A DNA stretch of 64,000 nt from Pseudomonas sp. S06B 330 (GCF_002845275.2 NZ_CP088149.1:5400001-5464000), one strand, 5' to 3'; positions 10,477 through 20,066 are shown, counted from the first letter of the stretch. The notes: generated from the letters alone by a model not told the origin. Numbers and translations are program-made.

Positions 10477-12156
10477 TCAGCCTGTGATCATCGGCAGGTT
10501 CAAGCCTTGTTCCTTGGCGCAGTCGATGGCGATCTGGTAACCGGCATCGGCGTGACGCATGACACCGGTGGCCGGGTCGTTGTGCAGAACACGCGCGATA
10601 CGCTCGGCCGCTTCATCGGTACCGTCGCAGACGATCACCATGCCCGAGTGCTGGGAGAAGCCCATGCCGACGCCGCCACCGTGGTGCAGCGAGACCCAGG
10701 TCGCGCCACTGGCGGTGTTGAGCAGGGCGTTGAGCAGCGGCCAGTCAGAGACGGCGTCGGAGCCATCCTGCATGGATTCGGTTTCGCGGTTCGGGCTGGA
10801 AACCGAGCCCGAGTCCAGGTGGTCGCGACCGATAACGATCGGCGCCGACAGCTCACCACTACGGACCATTTCGTTGAACGCCAGGCCCAACTTGGCACGC
10901 AGACCCAGGCCTACCCAGCAGATGCGTGCTGGCAGGCCCTGGAAGCTGATGCGCTCGCGGGCCATGTCCAGCCAGTTGTGCAGGTGCGCGTCGTCGGGGA
11001 TCAGCTCTTTGACCTTGGCGTCAGTCTTGTAGATGTCTTCGGCATTGCCCGACAGCGCCGCCCAGCGGAATGGACCGATACCGCGGCAGAACAGCGGACG
11101 GATGTAGGCCGGTACGAAGCCCGGGAAATCGAAGGCATTGCTGACGCCTTCTTCCTTGGCCATCTGACGGATGTTGTTGCCGTAATCGAAGGTCGGGATA
11201 CCTTGCTTCTGGAAATCGAGCATGGCCTGTACGTGCACGGCCATCGATTGCTTGGCGGCCTTGACCACGGCTGCGGGGTCGGTCTGGGCGCGGTCGCGGT
11301 ACTGTTCCCAGGTCCAGCCGGCCGGTAGGTAACCGTTGAGCGGATCGTGGGCGCTGGTCTGGTCGGTAACCATGTCCGGGCGCACGCCACGCTTGACCAG
11401 TTCAGGCAGGATTTCGGCAGCGTTGCCCAGCAGGGCAATGGAGATGGCCTTGCCTTCGGCGGTGTACTTGGCGATGCGCGCCAGGGCGTCGTCCAGGTCT
11501 TTGGCCTGTTCGTCGACATAGCGGCTGCTCAGGCGGAAGTCGATGCGGCTCTGCTGGCATTCGATGTTCAGCGAGCAGGCACCGGCCAGGGTCGCGGCCA
11601 GTGGCTGGGCGCCGCCCATGCCGCCCAGGCCTGCGGTCAGCACCCACTTGCCCTGGAGGCTGCCGTTGTAGTGCTGGCGGCCGGCCTCGACGAAGGTCTC
11701 GTAGGTGCCCTGGACGATGCCCTGGCTGCCGATGTAGATCCAGCTGCCGGCGGTCATCTGGCCGTACATGGCCAGGCCCTTGGCATCCAGTTCGTTGAAG
11801 TGTTCCCAGTTGGCCCAGTGCGGCACCAGGTTGGAGTTGGCGATCAGCACGCGCGGGGCGTTGCTGTGAGTCTTGAATACGCCGACTGGCTTGCCCGACT
11901 GCACCAGCAGGGTTTCGTCTTCGTTCAGGTTGGTCAGGCTCTCGACGATCTTGTCGTAGCACTCCCAGTTTCGCGCTGCACGGCCGATACCGCCATAAAC
12001 CACCAGTTCCTTGGGGTTCTCTGCCACTTCCGGATCGAGGTTGTTCATCAGCATGCGCAGCGGTGCTTCAGTCAGCCAGCTTTTGGCGGTGAGCTTGTTG
12101 CCGCGGGCTGCGCGGATTTCGACGTCACGGAATTTTTTGAAATTGTTGTCAGTCAC
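10477..12156 (-). CDS. hutU: Urocanate hydratase (urocanase)
   Basis: 559 residues. It converts urocanate to imidazolonepropionate using tightly bound NAD+. The family's glycine-rich NAD site is seen at [12 protein letters not shown], and a conserved Cys segment at [13 protein letters not shown]. The start is taken as GTG at 12154-12156 ([11 protein letters not shown]), with AGGAG eight bases upstream; a longer 580-codon reading is open but lacks family similarity. As first gene of the hutU-H-T-I-G unit it carries the main promoter and HutC operator in the gap upstream. Confidence 0.97.
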   Translation of the reverse strand: MTDNNFKKFRDVEIRAARGNKLTAKSWLTEAPLRMLMNNLDPEVAENPKELVVYGGIGRAARNWECYDKIVESLTNLNEDETLLVQSGKPVGVFKTHSNAPRVLIANSNLVPHWANWEHFNELDAKGLAMYGQMTAGSWIYIGSQGIVQGTYETFVEAGRQHYNGSLQGKWVLTAGLGGMGGAQPLAATLAGACSLNIECQQSRIDFRLSSRYVDEQAKDLDDALARIAKYTAEGKAISIALLGNAAEILPELVKRGVRPDMVTDQTSAHDPLNGYLPAGWTWEQYRDRAQTDPAAVVKAAKQSMAVHVQAMLDFQKQGIPTFDYGNNIRQMAKEEGVSNAFDFPGFVPAYIRPLFCRGIGPFRWAALSGNAEDIYKTDAKVKELIPDDAHLHNWLDMARERISFQGLPARICWVGLGLRAKLGLAFNEMVRSGELSAPIVIGRDHLDSGSVSSPNRETESMQDGSDAVSDWPLLNALLNTASGATWVSLHHGGGVGMGFSQHSGMVIVCDGTDEAAERIARVLHNDPATGVMRHADAGYQIAIDCAKEQGLNLPMITG

Positions 12157-12234
12157 GGAAATGGCTCCTAAGCGATCAGTCCAAACCAACCCAGGCATTG
12201 GGTGTGTCATGGCACTCATACAAACACATATTTA

Positions 12235-12248
12235 CTTGTATGTACAAG
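12235..12248. promoter_or_regulatory. HutC operator at hutU
   Basis: A perfect 14-bp palindrome CTTGTATGTACAAG lies 79 bp upstream of the hutU start. It contains the TGTA-N2-TACA core known for HutC in Pseudomonas. It covers the predicted transcription start of the sigma-54 promoter next to it. Confidence 0.85.
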
Positions 12249-12252
12249 CATA

Positions 12253-12268
12253 GGCAATTGAAATGCCA
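12253..12268 (-). promoter_or_regulatory. Sigma-54 promoter of hutU
   Basis: On the minus strand the sequence reads TGGCATT-TCAA-TTGCC, with GG and GC ten bases apart as required for a -24/-12 element. Predicted +1 is near 12242, inside the HutC palindrome. Sigma-54 control fits the known activation of hut by the enhancer-binding proteins CbrB and NtrC in Pseudomonas; no clear enhancer site was identified here. Confidence 0.75.
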
Positions 12269-12455
12269 ATTTCTGCAATCGCCCCGTCAAGCAGCCCGAG
12301 CACAGGCGCTAGAGCCCCGTAATCCTTGAGCTTGGCTAGAAATATTTTTTACGAGAGGTGTTTCCAGAGAGAAGCAGCCGACCAGTGGCGTTGCACCACT
12401 TCGGGTCAATCGGTAACAGCCTCGCCCCATACACGTGGCCGAGACTGTTACGGTT

Positions 12456-13028
12456 TCAACGCGGGGACAATTCGATCAGGCAGCAGTGACCTTGTAGGTT
12501 GAGGGTCTGCAGGCTGTCGTTACCCTCAAGGTGCAGGCAGTCGTAGCGGCCAAGCCTGTGCTCACCCTGCCCCGCCACAGTGACCTCCACCAGAGAAGAG
12601 ACGGCGAACAGTAATAGGGTCGAGGACGAGCTGAACACCCGCTGGGTGCCGTCGAGCCATTGCAGGCGAGCCTGGTAACGCTCGGGGGAATAGATCAGGT
12701 TGAAGTCCCTGATCGAGGTACCGAGCAAGGTACAACTGACCTGGCTCTCTCCCCTGAAGGCAAAGGCATCGAACGGCAACAAGGGCCGCGTGGGCTGACC
12801 ATCGACCTGCAGGCGCATGCCCTCGCCTTCGAGCACGGTGATGATCCGCTGGTAGCCGGTGAAACTGGAGAAGCCGCCCGACTCATTGATGTCGGCAATC
12901 GACAGGCGCCAACCGAAGCCATCAAGGCCGGCGCCGCCGGCGCGAGTGATCTCTTCGGTACTGCCGCCGCCGTTTTTCCACGGCATGCGGGGGTAGTCTT
13001 TGGCGCGTAAAACCTGCAACTGGCTCAT
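12456..13028 (-). CDS. hutD: HutD family protein
   Basis: 190 residues, cupin-like fold. HutD is found with hut genes in pseudomonads and is thought to limit hut expression by sensing a pathway product; its biochemical role is not settled. The start is ATG at 13026-13028 (MSQLQVLRAKDY), overlapping the hutC stop codon as ATGA, which implies translational coupling. The family segment MPWKNGGGSTEEI is near the N-terminus. The 46 codons open upstream are hutC in another frame. Confidence 0.93.
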   Translation of the reverse strand: MSQLQVLRAKDYPRMPWKNGGGSTEEITRAGGAGLDGFGWRLSIADINESGGFSSFTGYQRIITVLEGEGMRLQVDGQPTRPLLPFDAFAFRGESQVSCTLLGTSIRDFNLIYSPERYQARLQWLDGTQRVFSSSSTLLLFAVSSLVEVTVAGQGEHRLGRYDCLHLEGNDSLQTLNLQGHCCLIELSPR

Positions 13029-13771
13029 TTGCTGAAGCGTCCTTCCAGACGGTGACGGGAACCGGGATGAATCAGACGAGCGGCAGTCACTGGCTGACGA
13101 CCCGACCAGGTGCGGCGGCGGATCAACAGGCACGGCTCGCTCTGTTCGATTTGTAACAGGCGGCATTCTTCCGGCTCAGCGAGGATCGCCTCGACCACAT
13201 GCTCGCCTTCGGTCAGCGGCGCCACCTGGGACAAATAGGCGTAGGGCGTCTGCCGGGTGAAGTCCTGCTTTAGGTAATCCGGGGCGATCTGTGCATTGAC
13301 GAAGCGGTCTTCGATTTGCACGGCAATGCCATTCTCGTAATGGACGATCAGCGAATGGAACACCCGCTGCCCTTCACGCATGTCCAGGGCCAAGGCGCGC
13401 TCAGAGCCGGCCGCTTCTTCGGCGAGGGTGATCACCTTGCAACTGTGCTGATGACCGCGGGCGGCGATCTCATCGGCGATGTTGTTGACCTCAAACAGCG
13501 CCGACCGGGTCTTGGGTTCGGCAACGAAAGTGCCGACGCCTTGCATGCGCACCAACAGCCCTTCGGCAGTCAGCTCACGCAAAGCGCGGTTGATGGTCAT
13601 GCGACTGAAGCCCAGTTGGCTAACCAGCTCGCTTTCCGACGGCACTCGATAGTGCGGCGGCCAGCTGCCATTCTGGATCTGCTGGGCAATCATTTGCTTG
13701 ACCCGGGCATACAGCGGCGCCGGCCCCTCGCCCAACTGGGCAACCAGCGCGGAGACAGGAGGTGTCGGCAC
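13025..13771 (-). CDS. hutC: Histidine utilization repressor, GntR family
   Basis: 248 residues. It has an N-terminal winged helix of GntR type (about residues 20-88, including YRVPSESELVSQLGFSRMTINRALREL) and a C-terminal UTRA ligand domain (about 100-240) that in this family binds urocanate and releases DNA. The start is GTG at 13769-13771, with AGGA upstream; no better ATG exists. It is divergent from hutF and shares one operator with it, so it probably represses itself, hutD and hutF as well as hutU. Confidence 0.95.
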   Translation of the reverse strand: MPTPPVSALVAQLGEGPAPLYARVKQMIAQQIQNGSWPPHYRVPSESELVSQLGFSRMTINRALRELTAEGLLVRMQGVGTFVAEPKTRSALFEVNNIADEIAARGHQHSCKVITLAEEAAGSERALALDMREGQRVFHSLIVHYENGIAVQIEDRFVNAQIAPDYLKQDFTRQTPYAYLSQVAPLTEGEHVVEAILAEPEECRLLQIEQSEPCLLIRRRTWSGRQPVTAARLIHPGSRHRLEGRFSK

Positions 13772-13836
13772 GGAATATGTCCTTTTCGGTTGGTATAAAC
13801 GGTAGCTTGCCGGAGTTTACCCAGCAGGCAAACGTC

Positions 13837-13852
13837 TGTATATGTATATACA
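13837..13852. promoter_or_regulatory. HutC operator between hutC and hutF
   Basis: TGTATATGTATATACA contains the palindrome TGTATATACA at 13843-13852, another TGTA-N2-TACA site. It lies 26 bp upstream of the hutF start and 66 bp upstream of the hutC start, placed to control both divergent genes. Confidence 0.8.
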
Positions 13853-13877
13853 AATAATCACAATGAGGTGTGGGTCG

Positions 13878-15242
13878 ATGTCCGTCTTCTTTGCCGAGCG
13901 CGCTTTGCTGCCTACGGGCTGGGCCGAAAACGTCCGAATCGAGGTCGGTGCCGATGGCCTACTAACCAGTGTGCAAGCTGACGGCTCGACTGAAGGCGCC
14001 GAGCGCGTGGCCGGCCCACTGCTGCCAGGCATGCCCAACCTGCATTCACACGCATTCCAGCGGGCCATGGCCGGTCTGGCCGAAGTGGCCGGCAACCCCA
14101 ATGACAGCTTCTGGACCTGGCGCGAGCTGATGTACCGCCTGGTCGGTAAGATCAGCCCCGAGCAATTACAGGTTATCGCTCGCCAGCTGTACATCGAAAT
14201 GCTCAAGGCCGGCTACACCTCGGTTGCCGAATTCCACTATGTGCACCATGACACCCAGGGCCAGGCTTACGCCGATCCGGCCGAGCTGTCTTTGCGCATC
14301 AGCCAGGCGGCCAGCGCCAGTGGCATTGGCCTGACCTTGCTGCCCGTGCTCTACAGCCACTCAGGTTTTGGTGGGCAAACGCCGAACGAAGGCCAGCGCC
14401 GCTTTATCAACAGCACCGAACGGTACCTGAGCCTGCAATCACGCCTGGCACCGCTGTTGGCCAAGCAACCGGCGCAAGCCCTGGGCCTGTGCTTCCACTC
14501 CCTGCGTGCGGTCACCCCGGAGCAGATTGCCGAGGTCCTGGCCGTCAGCGACAAGGCTTGTCCGGTGCATATTCATATTGCCGAGCAACAGAAGGAAGTC
14601 GACGACTGCCTGGCCTGGAGCGGTCGCCGCCCTTTGCAATGGCTGTATGAAAACACTGAAGTCGATCCGCGCTGGTGCCTGATCCATGCCACCCACGCAG
14701 AAGCTGACGAAGTGGCCTTGATGGCCCGCAGCGGCGCCGTCGCAGGCCTGTGCCTGACGACCGAAGCCAACCTCGGCGACGGCATCTTTCCGGCCGTGGA
14801 TTACCTGGCCCAGGGCGGGCGCCTGGGGATTGGCTCCGACAGCCATGTGTCGCTGAGCGTGGTCGAGGAACTGCGCTGGCTGGAATATGGCCAGCGTCTG
14901 CGGGACCAGCGGCGCAACCGCCTCCATCGCGGTAACCAGCCGATGGTTGGACGGACCTTGTATGACGCGGCGTTAAGCGGCGGCGCGCAGGCGCTGGGGC
15001 AGCCGATTGGCGAGCTGGCGGTAGGCAAGCGGGCGGATTGGCTGGTGCTCGATGGCAACGATCCGTATCTGGCGACCGCCAGTGAAGATGGCATTCTCAA
15101 TCGCTGGCTGTTTGCCGGAGGGGATCGTCAGGTGCGGGATGTGATGGTCAACGGCCGGTGGGTGGTGCGCCAGGGGCGGCATGCCCAGGAAGAGGAAAGT
15201 GCGCAGGAATTTTCCAGGGTGCTGCGGGCGTTGCTGGGCTGA
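13878..15242 (+). CDS. hutF: Formimidoylglutamate deiminase
   Basis: 454 residues. It deiminates N-formimino-L-glutamate to N-formyl-L-glutamate and ammonia, feeding hutG. Amidohydrolase metal motifs are visible: NLHSHAFQRAM near residue 55, VHIHIAEQ, LIHATHAEADE and GSDSHVSLS. The start is ATG at 13878-13880 with a GAGG ribosome site at 13865; the 12 codons further upstream overlap the operator. It is divergent from hutC, so it is coregulated with the main operon but transcribed alone. Confidence 0.95.
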   Translation: MSVFFAERALLPTGWAENVRIEVGADGLLTSVQADGSTEGAERVAGPLLPGMPNLHSHAFQRAMAGLAEVAGNPNDSFWTWRELMYRLVGKISPEQLQVIARQLYIEMLKAGYTSVAEFHYVHHDTQGQAYADPAELSLRISQAASASGIGLTLLPVLYSHSGFGGQTPNEGQRRFINSTERYLSLQSRLAPLLAKQPAQALGLCFHSLRAVTPEQIAEVLAVSDKACPVHIHIAEQQKEVDDCLAWSGRRPLQWLYENTEVDPRWCLIHATHAEADEVALMARSGAVAGLCLTTEANLGDGIFPAVDYLAQGGRLGIGSDSHVSLSVVEELRWLEYGQRLRDQRRNRLHRGNQPMVGRTLYDAALSGGAQALGQPIGELAVGKRADWLVLDGNDPYLATASEDGILNRWLFAGGDRQVRDVMVNGRWVVRQGRHAQEEESAQEFSRVLRALLG

Positions 15243-15278
15243 AAAAAAATGCCTTGTTCTGCTTATAGAGCAAGGCAT
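15242..15278 (-). terminator. Terminator of the hcp cassette
   Basis: An 8-bp stem ATGCCTTG / CAAGGCAT with a 14-base loop is followed, on the minus strand, by eight T's. It is therefore a Rho-independent terminator for the minus-strand operon ending at 15354. It may also stop hutF from the other side, though without a T-run. Confidence 0.85.
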
Positions 15279-15353
15279 CTTGAGCAAAAGAAAAGATGTT
15301 GATCGCGTCATCCGGCCAAGTCGGTGAAGAGAAAAAACCGACTGTCCAGATAT

Positions 15354-15659
15354 TCAACTATTGGAGGCAGGCGGTGAAGGCTCCGTCTTGAACGGCATGA
15401 AGGCTGATTGAACAAATGCACTGATTAATGCAAAAAACATAATCATCGGATGTTTCATAGTCAGAGTGCTGATATCACCAAAAAATAGTAAATCCTCATA
15501 CAGCGCAACACCCATGTGAATGAAACCGAAAAAACCATTAAACAGAATGCAGAACAATGCTGTAGGGATATTTAAATCAGGGCCTGTGAAGCGAGCCTTC
15601 AGAAGGTATCCTGCCCACCCTCCCATAAAAGTCGCAACCACATACAACCAGAGGATCAC
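15354..15659 (-). CDS. Small membrane protein, putative immunity protein of the Hcp cassette
   Basis: 101 residues with three hydrophobic stretches (about 1-20, 32-50 and 70-90), so probably three membrane helices. It was not recognised as a named family. The start is GTG at 15657-15659, overlapping the upstream toxin-like gene's stop as GTGA. Third position after hcp and a DUF4225-like gene, translational coupling and membrane location together suggest an immunity protein that protects the inner membrane; this is inference from position. The stretch is visibly AT-richer than its neighbours. Confidence 0.65.
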   Translation of the reverse strand: MILWLYVVATFMGGWAGYLLKARFTGPDLNIPTALFCILFNGFFGFIHMGVALYEDLLFFGDISTLTMKHPMIMFFALISAFVQSAFMPFKTEPSPPASNS

Positions 15660-16369
15660 TGTCGTAACTCTTTTTGTATTTGGTAAACATTTTGACCATT
15701 TGCATGCACTTCCATGAGCAGCGGTATCGCCCCAGCAGCCTTGTAAGATTTTACATAGTCAGTCGGCAGATAGTGGAACAACCGCCAAGCGCCTGGTTTT
15801 ATAACCAGCCGCAACAGACTAAAAGCAGACAGCCCTATGTCAGCAGAAGCATAAGCTATATCCCCATGAGATGTAGTCCCCCCTAGCGCTTGAGATACAC
15901 TCTGATAACCCTTCCTGACAGGCCCCTCTACATCAGAACGCCTCTCTAGAATATTCCGACCACTCTCATAAACATTGTTAGCACCATGCGCCATCAACGG
16001 TATACCCGCCACCACGCAAAGCGTTCCCACTGAGGCGTAGCAAATACCAGCTCCAGTGGCTACCTGAGCTCCCCCGGCAGCTACACCTATGCCTTTCATA
16101 GCGATGTCGGCTGTTTTTTGAAACAACCGTCGCATTGTCAAATTGAGTTCCGAGAGCCCCTGCTCAGGTGTCTTTTCACCCAGAGCAACGTCGTCCACTA
16201 CTCGCTTGGCATAATAGGCAAACTCCCGATTAAACTGCATTCGCAATCTACCATCGCGCAGAAGCTGCGCACTTGAGGTACATGCCTGTTTCGTCAAGCG
16301 CACGGCAGCGTCGCTCACCTCCCAATAAGCATTACTGTCCAGAGGAAAAGGTGAGGGACGACTGCTCAT
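15656..16369 (-). CDS. DUF4225-like protein, putative T6SS effector
   Basis: 237 residues. It resembles DUF4225 proteins in the central Gly/Ala-rich hydrophobic part (about 90-130, with two likely membrane helices) followed by HGANNVYESGRNILERR and a KGYQ segment; the family call is from memory. Its activity is not known. ATG at 16367-16369 overlaps the hcp stop as ATGA, so it is coupled to hcp and could be carried in or on the Hcp tube. A membrane-damaging toxin would agree with the membrane-bound product of the next gene. No signal peptide is evident. Confidence 0.65.
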   Translation of the reverse strand: MSSRPSPFPLDSNAYWEVSDAAVRLTKQACTSSAQLLRDGRLRMQFNREFAYYAKRVVDDVALGEKTPEQGLSELNLTMRRLFQKTADIAMKGIGVAAGGAQVATGAGICYASVGTLCVVAGIPLMAHGANNVYESGRNILERRSDVEGPVRKGYQSVSQALGGTTSHGDIAYASADIGLSAFSLLRLVIKPGAWRLFHYLPTDYVKSYKAAGAIPLLMEVHANGQNVYQIQKELRQ

Positions 16370-16851
16370 TCGTCTTCACCCCAGAAACAGGAGCCACTGG
16401 TACCCGCGAGGTGGTGGGTCCAGATAATACTGCGATAGCGAATGGAGAGTTGCTCTTGAGTTTCGGCCTCACTGTGCAGAACCGCATGGGGCATATCGAG
16501 CATCAGATCGGCGACCTGCGCGTCGCCCAGCTTAATGGTGTAGTACTTCTCTTGAGTGCCATATGAAGAGGTACGATAGAAACTGATAGTGCAATCAATT
16601 ACCTCCCGATTGGTCAGAGCCTGCGCCAAGAGCGGTGATGACTTGTCGATATTCTTGGTGATGACGATGGGACCGTGTGTGGCGCGCTTGATATTGCCAA
16701 CATTTGTCATGCCGTGATTCAGCGCCAGCACCATGATCTCGTCCGTATGCCCCGCTTGGCATTTGTTGCCAATAGACTCCTGACTTGAGCACCCGGCGGA
16801 GATAAGCCCTTGCGTCTTACCTGTGATGGTTATGTAGCCGTGACTCGCCAT
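16366..16851 (-). CDS. hcp: Hcp family type VI secretion protein
   Basis: 161 residues. Hcp forms the hexameric rings of the T6SS inner tube and serves as chaperone and carrier for small effectors. Family features seen: an N-terminal strand MASHGYITITGKTQG, the segment DEIMVLALNHGM, HGPIVITKNIDKSSP, and a C-terminal W-THH segment. No sheath, baseplate or VgrG gene is in the window, so this is an orphan hcp that must use an apparatus encoded elsewhere. It leads a three-gene overlapping operon with a toxin-like and an immunity-like gene. Confidence 0.9.
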   Translation of the reverse strand: MASHGYITITGKTQGLISAGCSSQESIGNKCQAGHTDEIMVLALNHGMTNVGNIKRATHGPIVITKNIDKSSPLLAQALTNREVIDCTISFYRTSSYGTQEKYYTIKLGDAQVADLMLDMPHAVLHSEAETQEQLSIRYRSIIWTHHLAGTSGSCFWGEDE

Positions 16852-16950
16852 ATGCGTTACTCCCTGTTGTCAGAGAGCGCAGCTTAATTTTTGGGTGCTA
16901 GAGGGTATGTAGGATGCTTCCGTAAATTGTTACAGGCGTATGTTACATCT

Positions 16951-17020
16951 GCAATCGCAGGGCAAGCCCGCACCTACCGGCTACCTATCTGCACCGGTGG
17001 GATCGGACTTGCCCCGCGAA
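16951..17020. repeat. Degenerate REP pair
   Basis: Two imperfect inverted copies (16954-16980 and 16992-17020) of a GCGGGGCAAG...CCCACC-type extragenic palindrome fill the space between hcp and the lipocalin gene. Confidence 0.6.
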
Positions 17021-17026
17021 AAGACC

Positions 17027-17596
17027 TCACTGCTTATTCACAGCCATATCCTTATCCGCCACCCGCCAGATCAAACGGTTGGTGTCGTAGCCTTGCTGAC
17101 GCGCCTTGGCCAGCAGGCTTTCACGCTGCCAAGCCGGAACACTCGGCGTACGCGAGAGAATCCACAGGTATTTACGGTCCGGGTTGCCGACCAGTGCGGT
17201 CTGGTAGTCAGCACTGACATACAGAACCCAGTAATCACCCTTGATTGCACCCGGCAGTAGTTTCGAGAACCAGTTGTCGAACTCCACCCAGAGCTTGTCG
17301 GTCTTGCCCGGGACTTGCGGCGTAGCGCTGCCGCTGGCTTCCTGCCATTCACCTTCAAGGGTCATGCACCGGTTGAGTACACCAACCGAGCCATCGGGCC
17401 TGAGGTTGTAATGGGCCTCGGACTGGGCGCAATCGCGCTGGAAGAACATCGGCAGGCGTGCCAACTCAAACCATTTGCCCTGGTAACGCTTGAGGTCGAC
17501 GTTGTCGACCGTCTTCGGCGGTATCGGGCCCGTCCCCGAGTTGGCGCAGCCGCCTAGAACCAGGGCGGCGCACAAAGCCAGCAGCAGCGATTTCAT
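17027..17596 (-). CDS. blc: Outer-membrane lipocalin (Blc family)
   Basis: 189 residues. The signal peptide ends in a lipobox LGGC at about residue 16, so the protein is a lipoprotein. Lipocalin motifs are present: GKWFELARLPMFFQRDC near 40-57, and NPDRKYLWILSR near 138-149. Bacterial lipocalins bind fatty acids or lysophospholipids and are linked to membrane repair; the ligand here is inferred from the family. ATG at 17594-17596 overlaps the preceding small lipoprotein gene as ATGA, so the two are cotranslated. Confidence 0.92.
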   Translation of the reverse strand: MKSLLLALCAALVLGGCANSGTGPIPPKTVDNVDLKRYQGKWFELARLPMFFQRDCAQSEAHYNLRPDGSVGVLNRCMTLEGEWQEASGSATPQVPGKTDKLWVEFDNWFSKLLPGAIKGDYWVLYVSADYQTALVGNPDRKYLWILSRTPSVPAWQRESLLAKARQQGYDTNRLIWRVADKDMAVNKQ

Positions 17597-17847
17597 TTGA
17601 GTCCCTGCCCGGAGTACATCAGCACCTTGTCAGCCGCATATTGCACACTGATGAAGGTTTTCTCATCACCCCAGGTACAGCTGGACATGCCCAGAGCGCC
17701 GGAGCACTCCTTCGGTGCGCCGAGCAGCTTTTCAACCTCGGCCTTGGCCATGCCGGCCTTGAGTTGTGAGTAGTTTTCCTGGTTGATCTTGTTGCACGCA
17801 GTCAGAAACACGCACAAAGACAGCAGGGCGAGGGAACGCAACGACAT
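17593..17847 (-). CDS. Small BamE/SmpA-like lipoprotein
   Basis: 84 residues. The signal peptide carries the lipobox LTAC at about 15-18. After it comes a segment typical of the BamE-like fold: YSQLKAGMAKAEVEKLLGAP, then a Cys pair in ECSGALGMSSC and a short strand region. Function is unknown; similar small lipoproteins sit beside lipocalin genes in pseudomonads. It is first in a two-gene operon with blc. Confidence 0.8.
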   Translation of the reverse strand: MSLRSLALLSLCVFLTACNKINQENYSQLKAGMAKAEVEKLLGAPKECSGALGMSSCTWGDEKTFISVQYAADKVLMYSGQGLK

Positions 17848-18083
17848 GAAAGGTCACTCCTGGACATGAGGGTGCAGGCGCAGTGGCCTACCGACAGCTT
17901 AGAAGGGCAAAAGTCCTTCTGGTTCCCGAGCCTTTGCGCTTTCCTGACGTCAATTGCCTGCCTTTGGTCGTATAGATCACTTCGGCGGTTAATCTTTTGC
18001 TCGCACTGGACGACACAGGGATGCGCTGCGACCGATTGCCGCGCCCTCCTCCGTTGACCCGCCTTGTGCAGACAGACCTCGCA

Positions 18084-19976
18084 ATGACAAAAAACCTGAA
18101 ATTCAGCCACAAGATTTTGCTCGCCGCCGCTCTGGTGGTCGCTGTTGCCTTCACCTGCTTTGTCCTGTTCAACGATTATCGCCAGCGTCAGACCCTACGC
18201 AGCAATACCGAAGCCTCCATGCAGGAGCTCGGCAGTTTGACCAGCAGCAACATCCAGACCTGGCTGCAAAGCCGCATCCAGATTCTGCAATCGCTGTCCC
18301 AACAAGTGGCCATCGATGGCGCCAGCAAGGACAGCCTGACCCGCAGCCTCAATCTGCCGGTGTACAGCAGCAACTTTCTTCTGACCTATTTCGGCGGCCA
18401 GGATGGCTACATGCAGTCGGTGCCGCTGGGCAGCCGACCTGCCGACTACGATCCGCGCGTGCGCGGCTGGTACAAAGCCGCTAGCGCCGCAGGCCAGACC
18501 ATCGTCACCGAACCGTACATTTCGGCCTCGGCGAACAAGCTGGTGATTACCCTGGCGACACCTGTGCAGCATCAGGGCCGACTGATCGGCGTAAACGGTG
18601 CCGACACCGACCTGGACAGCATCAGTGCAATCATCAACGCCCTGAACTTCGACGGTCACGGCCAGGCTTTCATCGTTAACGGCGACGGCAAGATTCTGGT
18701 GCACCCTGATGCCAAGCTGGTGCTGAAAAGCCTCGACCAAGCCTACCCCCAGAACACCCCGCAGATCGGCGCGGGCCTGCATGAAGCCGAGCAAGATGGG
18801 CACAAACAGTTCATCAGTTTCACCAAGGTCAATGGCGTGCCATCGGCTGACTGGTATGTGGCCCTGGTCCTCGACCAGGACTTCGCCTTTGCCATGCTGA
18901 GCGAGCTGCGCACCACGGCGATAGTCGCCACGGTGATCGCGGTGCTGATCATCATCGCCCTGCTCGGCCTGCTGATCCGCGTGCTGATGGAGCCGCTGCA
19001 CGTGATGGGACGGGCGATGCACGACATTGCCGAAGGCGAAGGCGACCTCACCCGACGCCTGCGCATTCATGGTCAGGACGAATTCGGCAGCCTCGGCCAA
19101 TCGTTCAACCGCTTTGTCGAACGCATTCATGAGTCGATTCGCGAAGTGTCCTCGGCCACCGGCCAGGTCAACGAAGTGGCGTTGCGGGTAATCAGCGCCT
19201 CGAACGCTTCGATTCACAACGCCGACCAGCAGTCGAGCCGTACCAGCAGTGTTGCCGCAGCGATTAACCAGCTAGGTGCCGCCGCCCAAGAGATCGCCCA
19301 GAACGCCGCCCTCGCCTCTCAGCACTCCAGCGATGCGCGCAGCCTGGCCTCCGAAGGCCAGCACGTGGTTGAGCAGACCATTGAGGTGATGAACCAGCTG
19401 TCCGCGAAGATCAGCGACTCATGCGACAACATCGAAACACTCAACGCCAATACGGTGAACATCGGCCAGATCCTCGAAGTAATCAGTGGCATTTCTCAGC
19501 AGACCAATCTGCTGGCGCTCAACGCCGCCATCGAGGCGGCGCGTGCCGGTGAAGCGGGACGTGGTTTTGCCGTGGTCGCCGATGAAGTGCGCAACCTCGC
19601 CCATCGCACCCAGGACTCGGCGCAACAGGTACAGCGCATCATCGAAGATCTGCAGGCGGGTGCGCGCGTCGCGGTCAGCACCATGACCGAAAGCCAGAGT
19701 CACAGTGAACACAGTGTGGGCATCGCCAACCAGGCCGGTGCGCGCTTGGGCAGTGTGACTCAACGCATCGGCGAGATTGATGGCATGAACCAGTCGGTAG
19801 CTACCGCTACAGAAGAACAGACGGCCGTGGTCGAGTCGATCAATGTCGACATTACCGAGATTAATACGCTGAATCAGGAAGGCGTGGAGAACCTGCAGGC
19901 GACCTTGCGTGCCTGCAACGACCTGGAGAATCAGGCCAGTCGCTTGAAGCAGTTGGTGGGTAGTTTCAGGATTTGA
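18084..19976 (+). CDS. Methyl-accepting chemotaxis protein with dCache sensor, amino-acid type
   Basis: 630 residues. N-terminal membrane helix (about 12-32), periplasmic double-Cache domain (about 35-275), second membrane helix (about 278-300), HAMP, then the methyl-accepting cytoplasmic coiled coil with the conserved hairpin [23 protein letters not shown] split around residue 480. The sensor contains [13 protein letters not shown] and a later GADTDLDS, matching the Arg/Trp/Tyr and Asp residues that hold the amino and carboxyl groups of amino acids in PctA-type receptors. It is therefore probably an L-amino-acid or related-amine chemoreceptor; the exact ligand is not predictable. Start ATG at 18084 has only a weak ribosome site. 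Confidence 0.9.
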   Translation: MTKNLKFSHKILLAAALVVAVAFTCFVLFNDYRQRQTLRSNTEASMQELGSLTSSNIQTWLQSRIQILQSLSQQVAIDGASKDSLTRSLNLPVYSSNFLLTYFGGQDGYMQSVPLGSRPADYDPRVRGWYKAASAAGQTIVTEPYISASANKLVITLATPVQHQGRLIGVNGADTDLDSISAIINALNFDGHGQAFIVNGDGKILVHPDAKLVLKSLDQAYPQNTPQIGAGLHEAEQDGHKQFISFTKVNGVPSADWYVALVLDQDFAFAMLSELRTTAIVATVIAVLIIIALLGLLIRVLMEPLHVMGRAMHDIAEGEGDLTRRLRIHGQDEFGSLGQSFNRFVERIHESIREVSSATGQVNEVALRVISASNASIHNADQQSSRTSSVAAAINQLGAAAQEIAQNAALASQHSSDARSLASEGQHVVEQTIEVMNQLSAKISDSCDNIETLNANTVNIGQILEVISGISQQTNLLALNAAIEAARAGEAGRGFAVVADEVRNLAHRTQDSAQQVQRIIEDLQAGARVAVSTMTESQSHSEHSVGIANQAGARLGSVTQRIGEIDGMNQSVATATEEQTAVVESINVDITEINTLNQEGVENLQATLRACNDLENQASRLKQLVGSFRI

Positions 19977-19990
19977 TCCTGTCTTGAAGG

Positions 19991-20059
19991 CCTCATCGCC
20001 GGCAAGACCGGCTCCCACAGAATCACCGATATTGTGGGAGCCGGCCTTGCCGGCGATGA
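19991..20059. repeat. REP doublet, inverted
   Basis: Two opposite copies of the local REP (19991-20020 and 20033-20059) are separated by 12 bp, between the convergent chemoreceptor and DUF924 genes. They can form a large cruciform and probably act as the 3' end of both transcripts. Confidence 0.85.
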
Positions 20060-20066
20060 ATTCACC

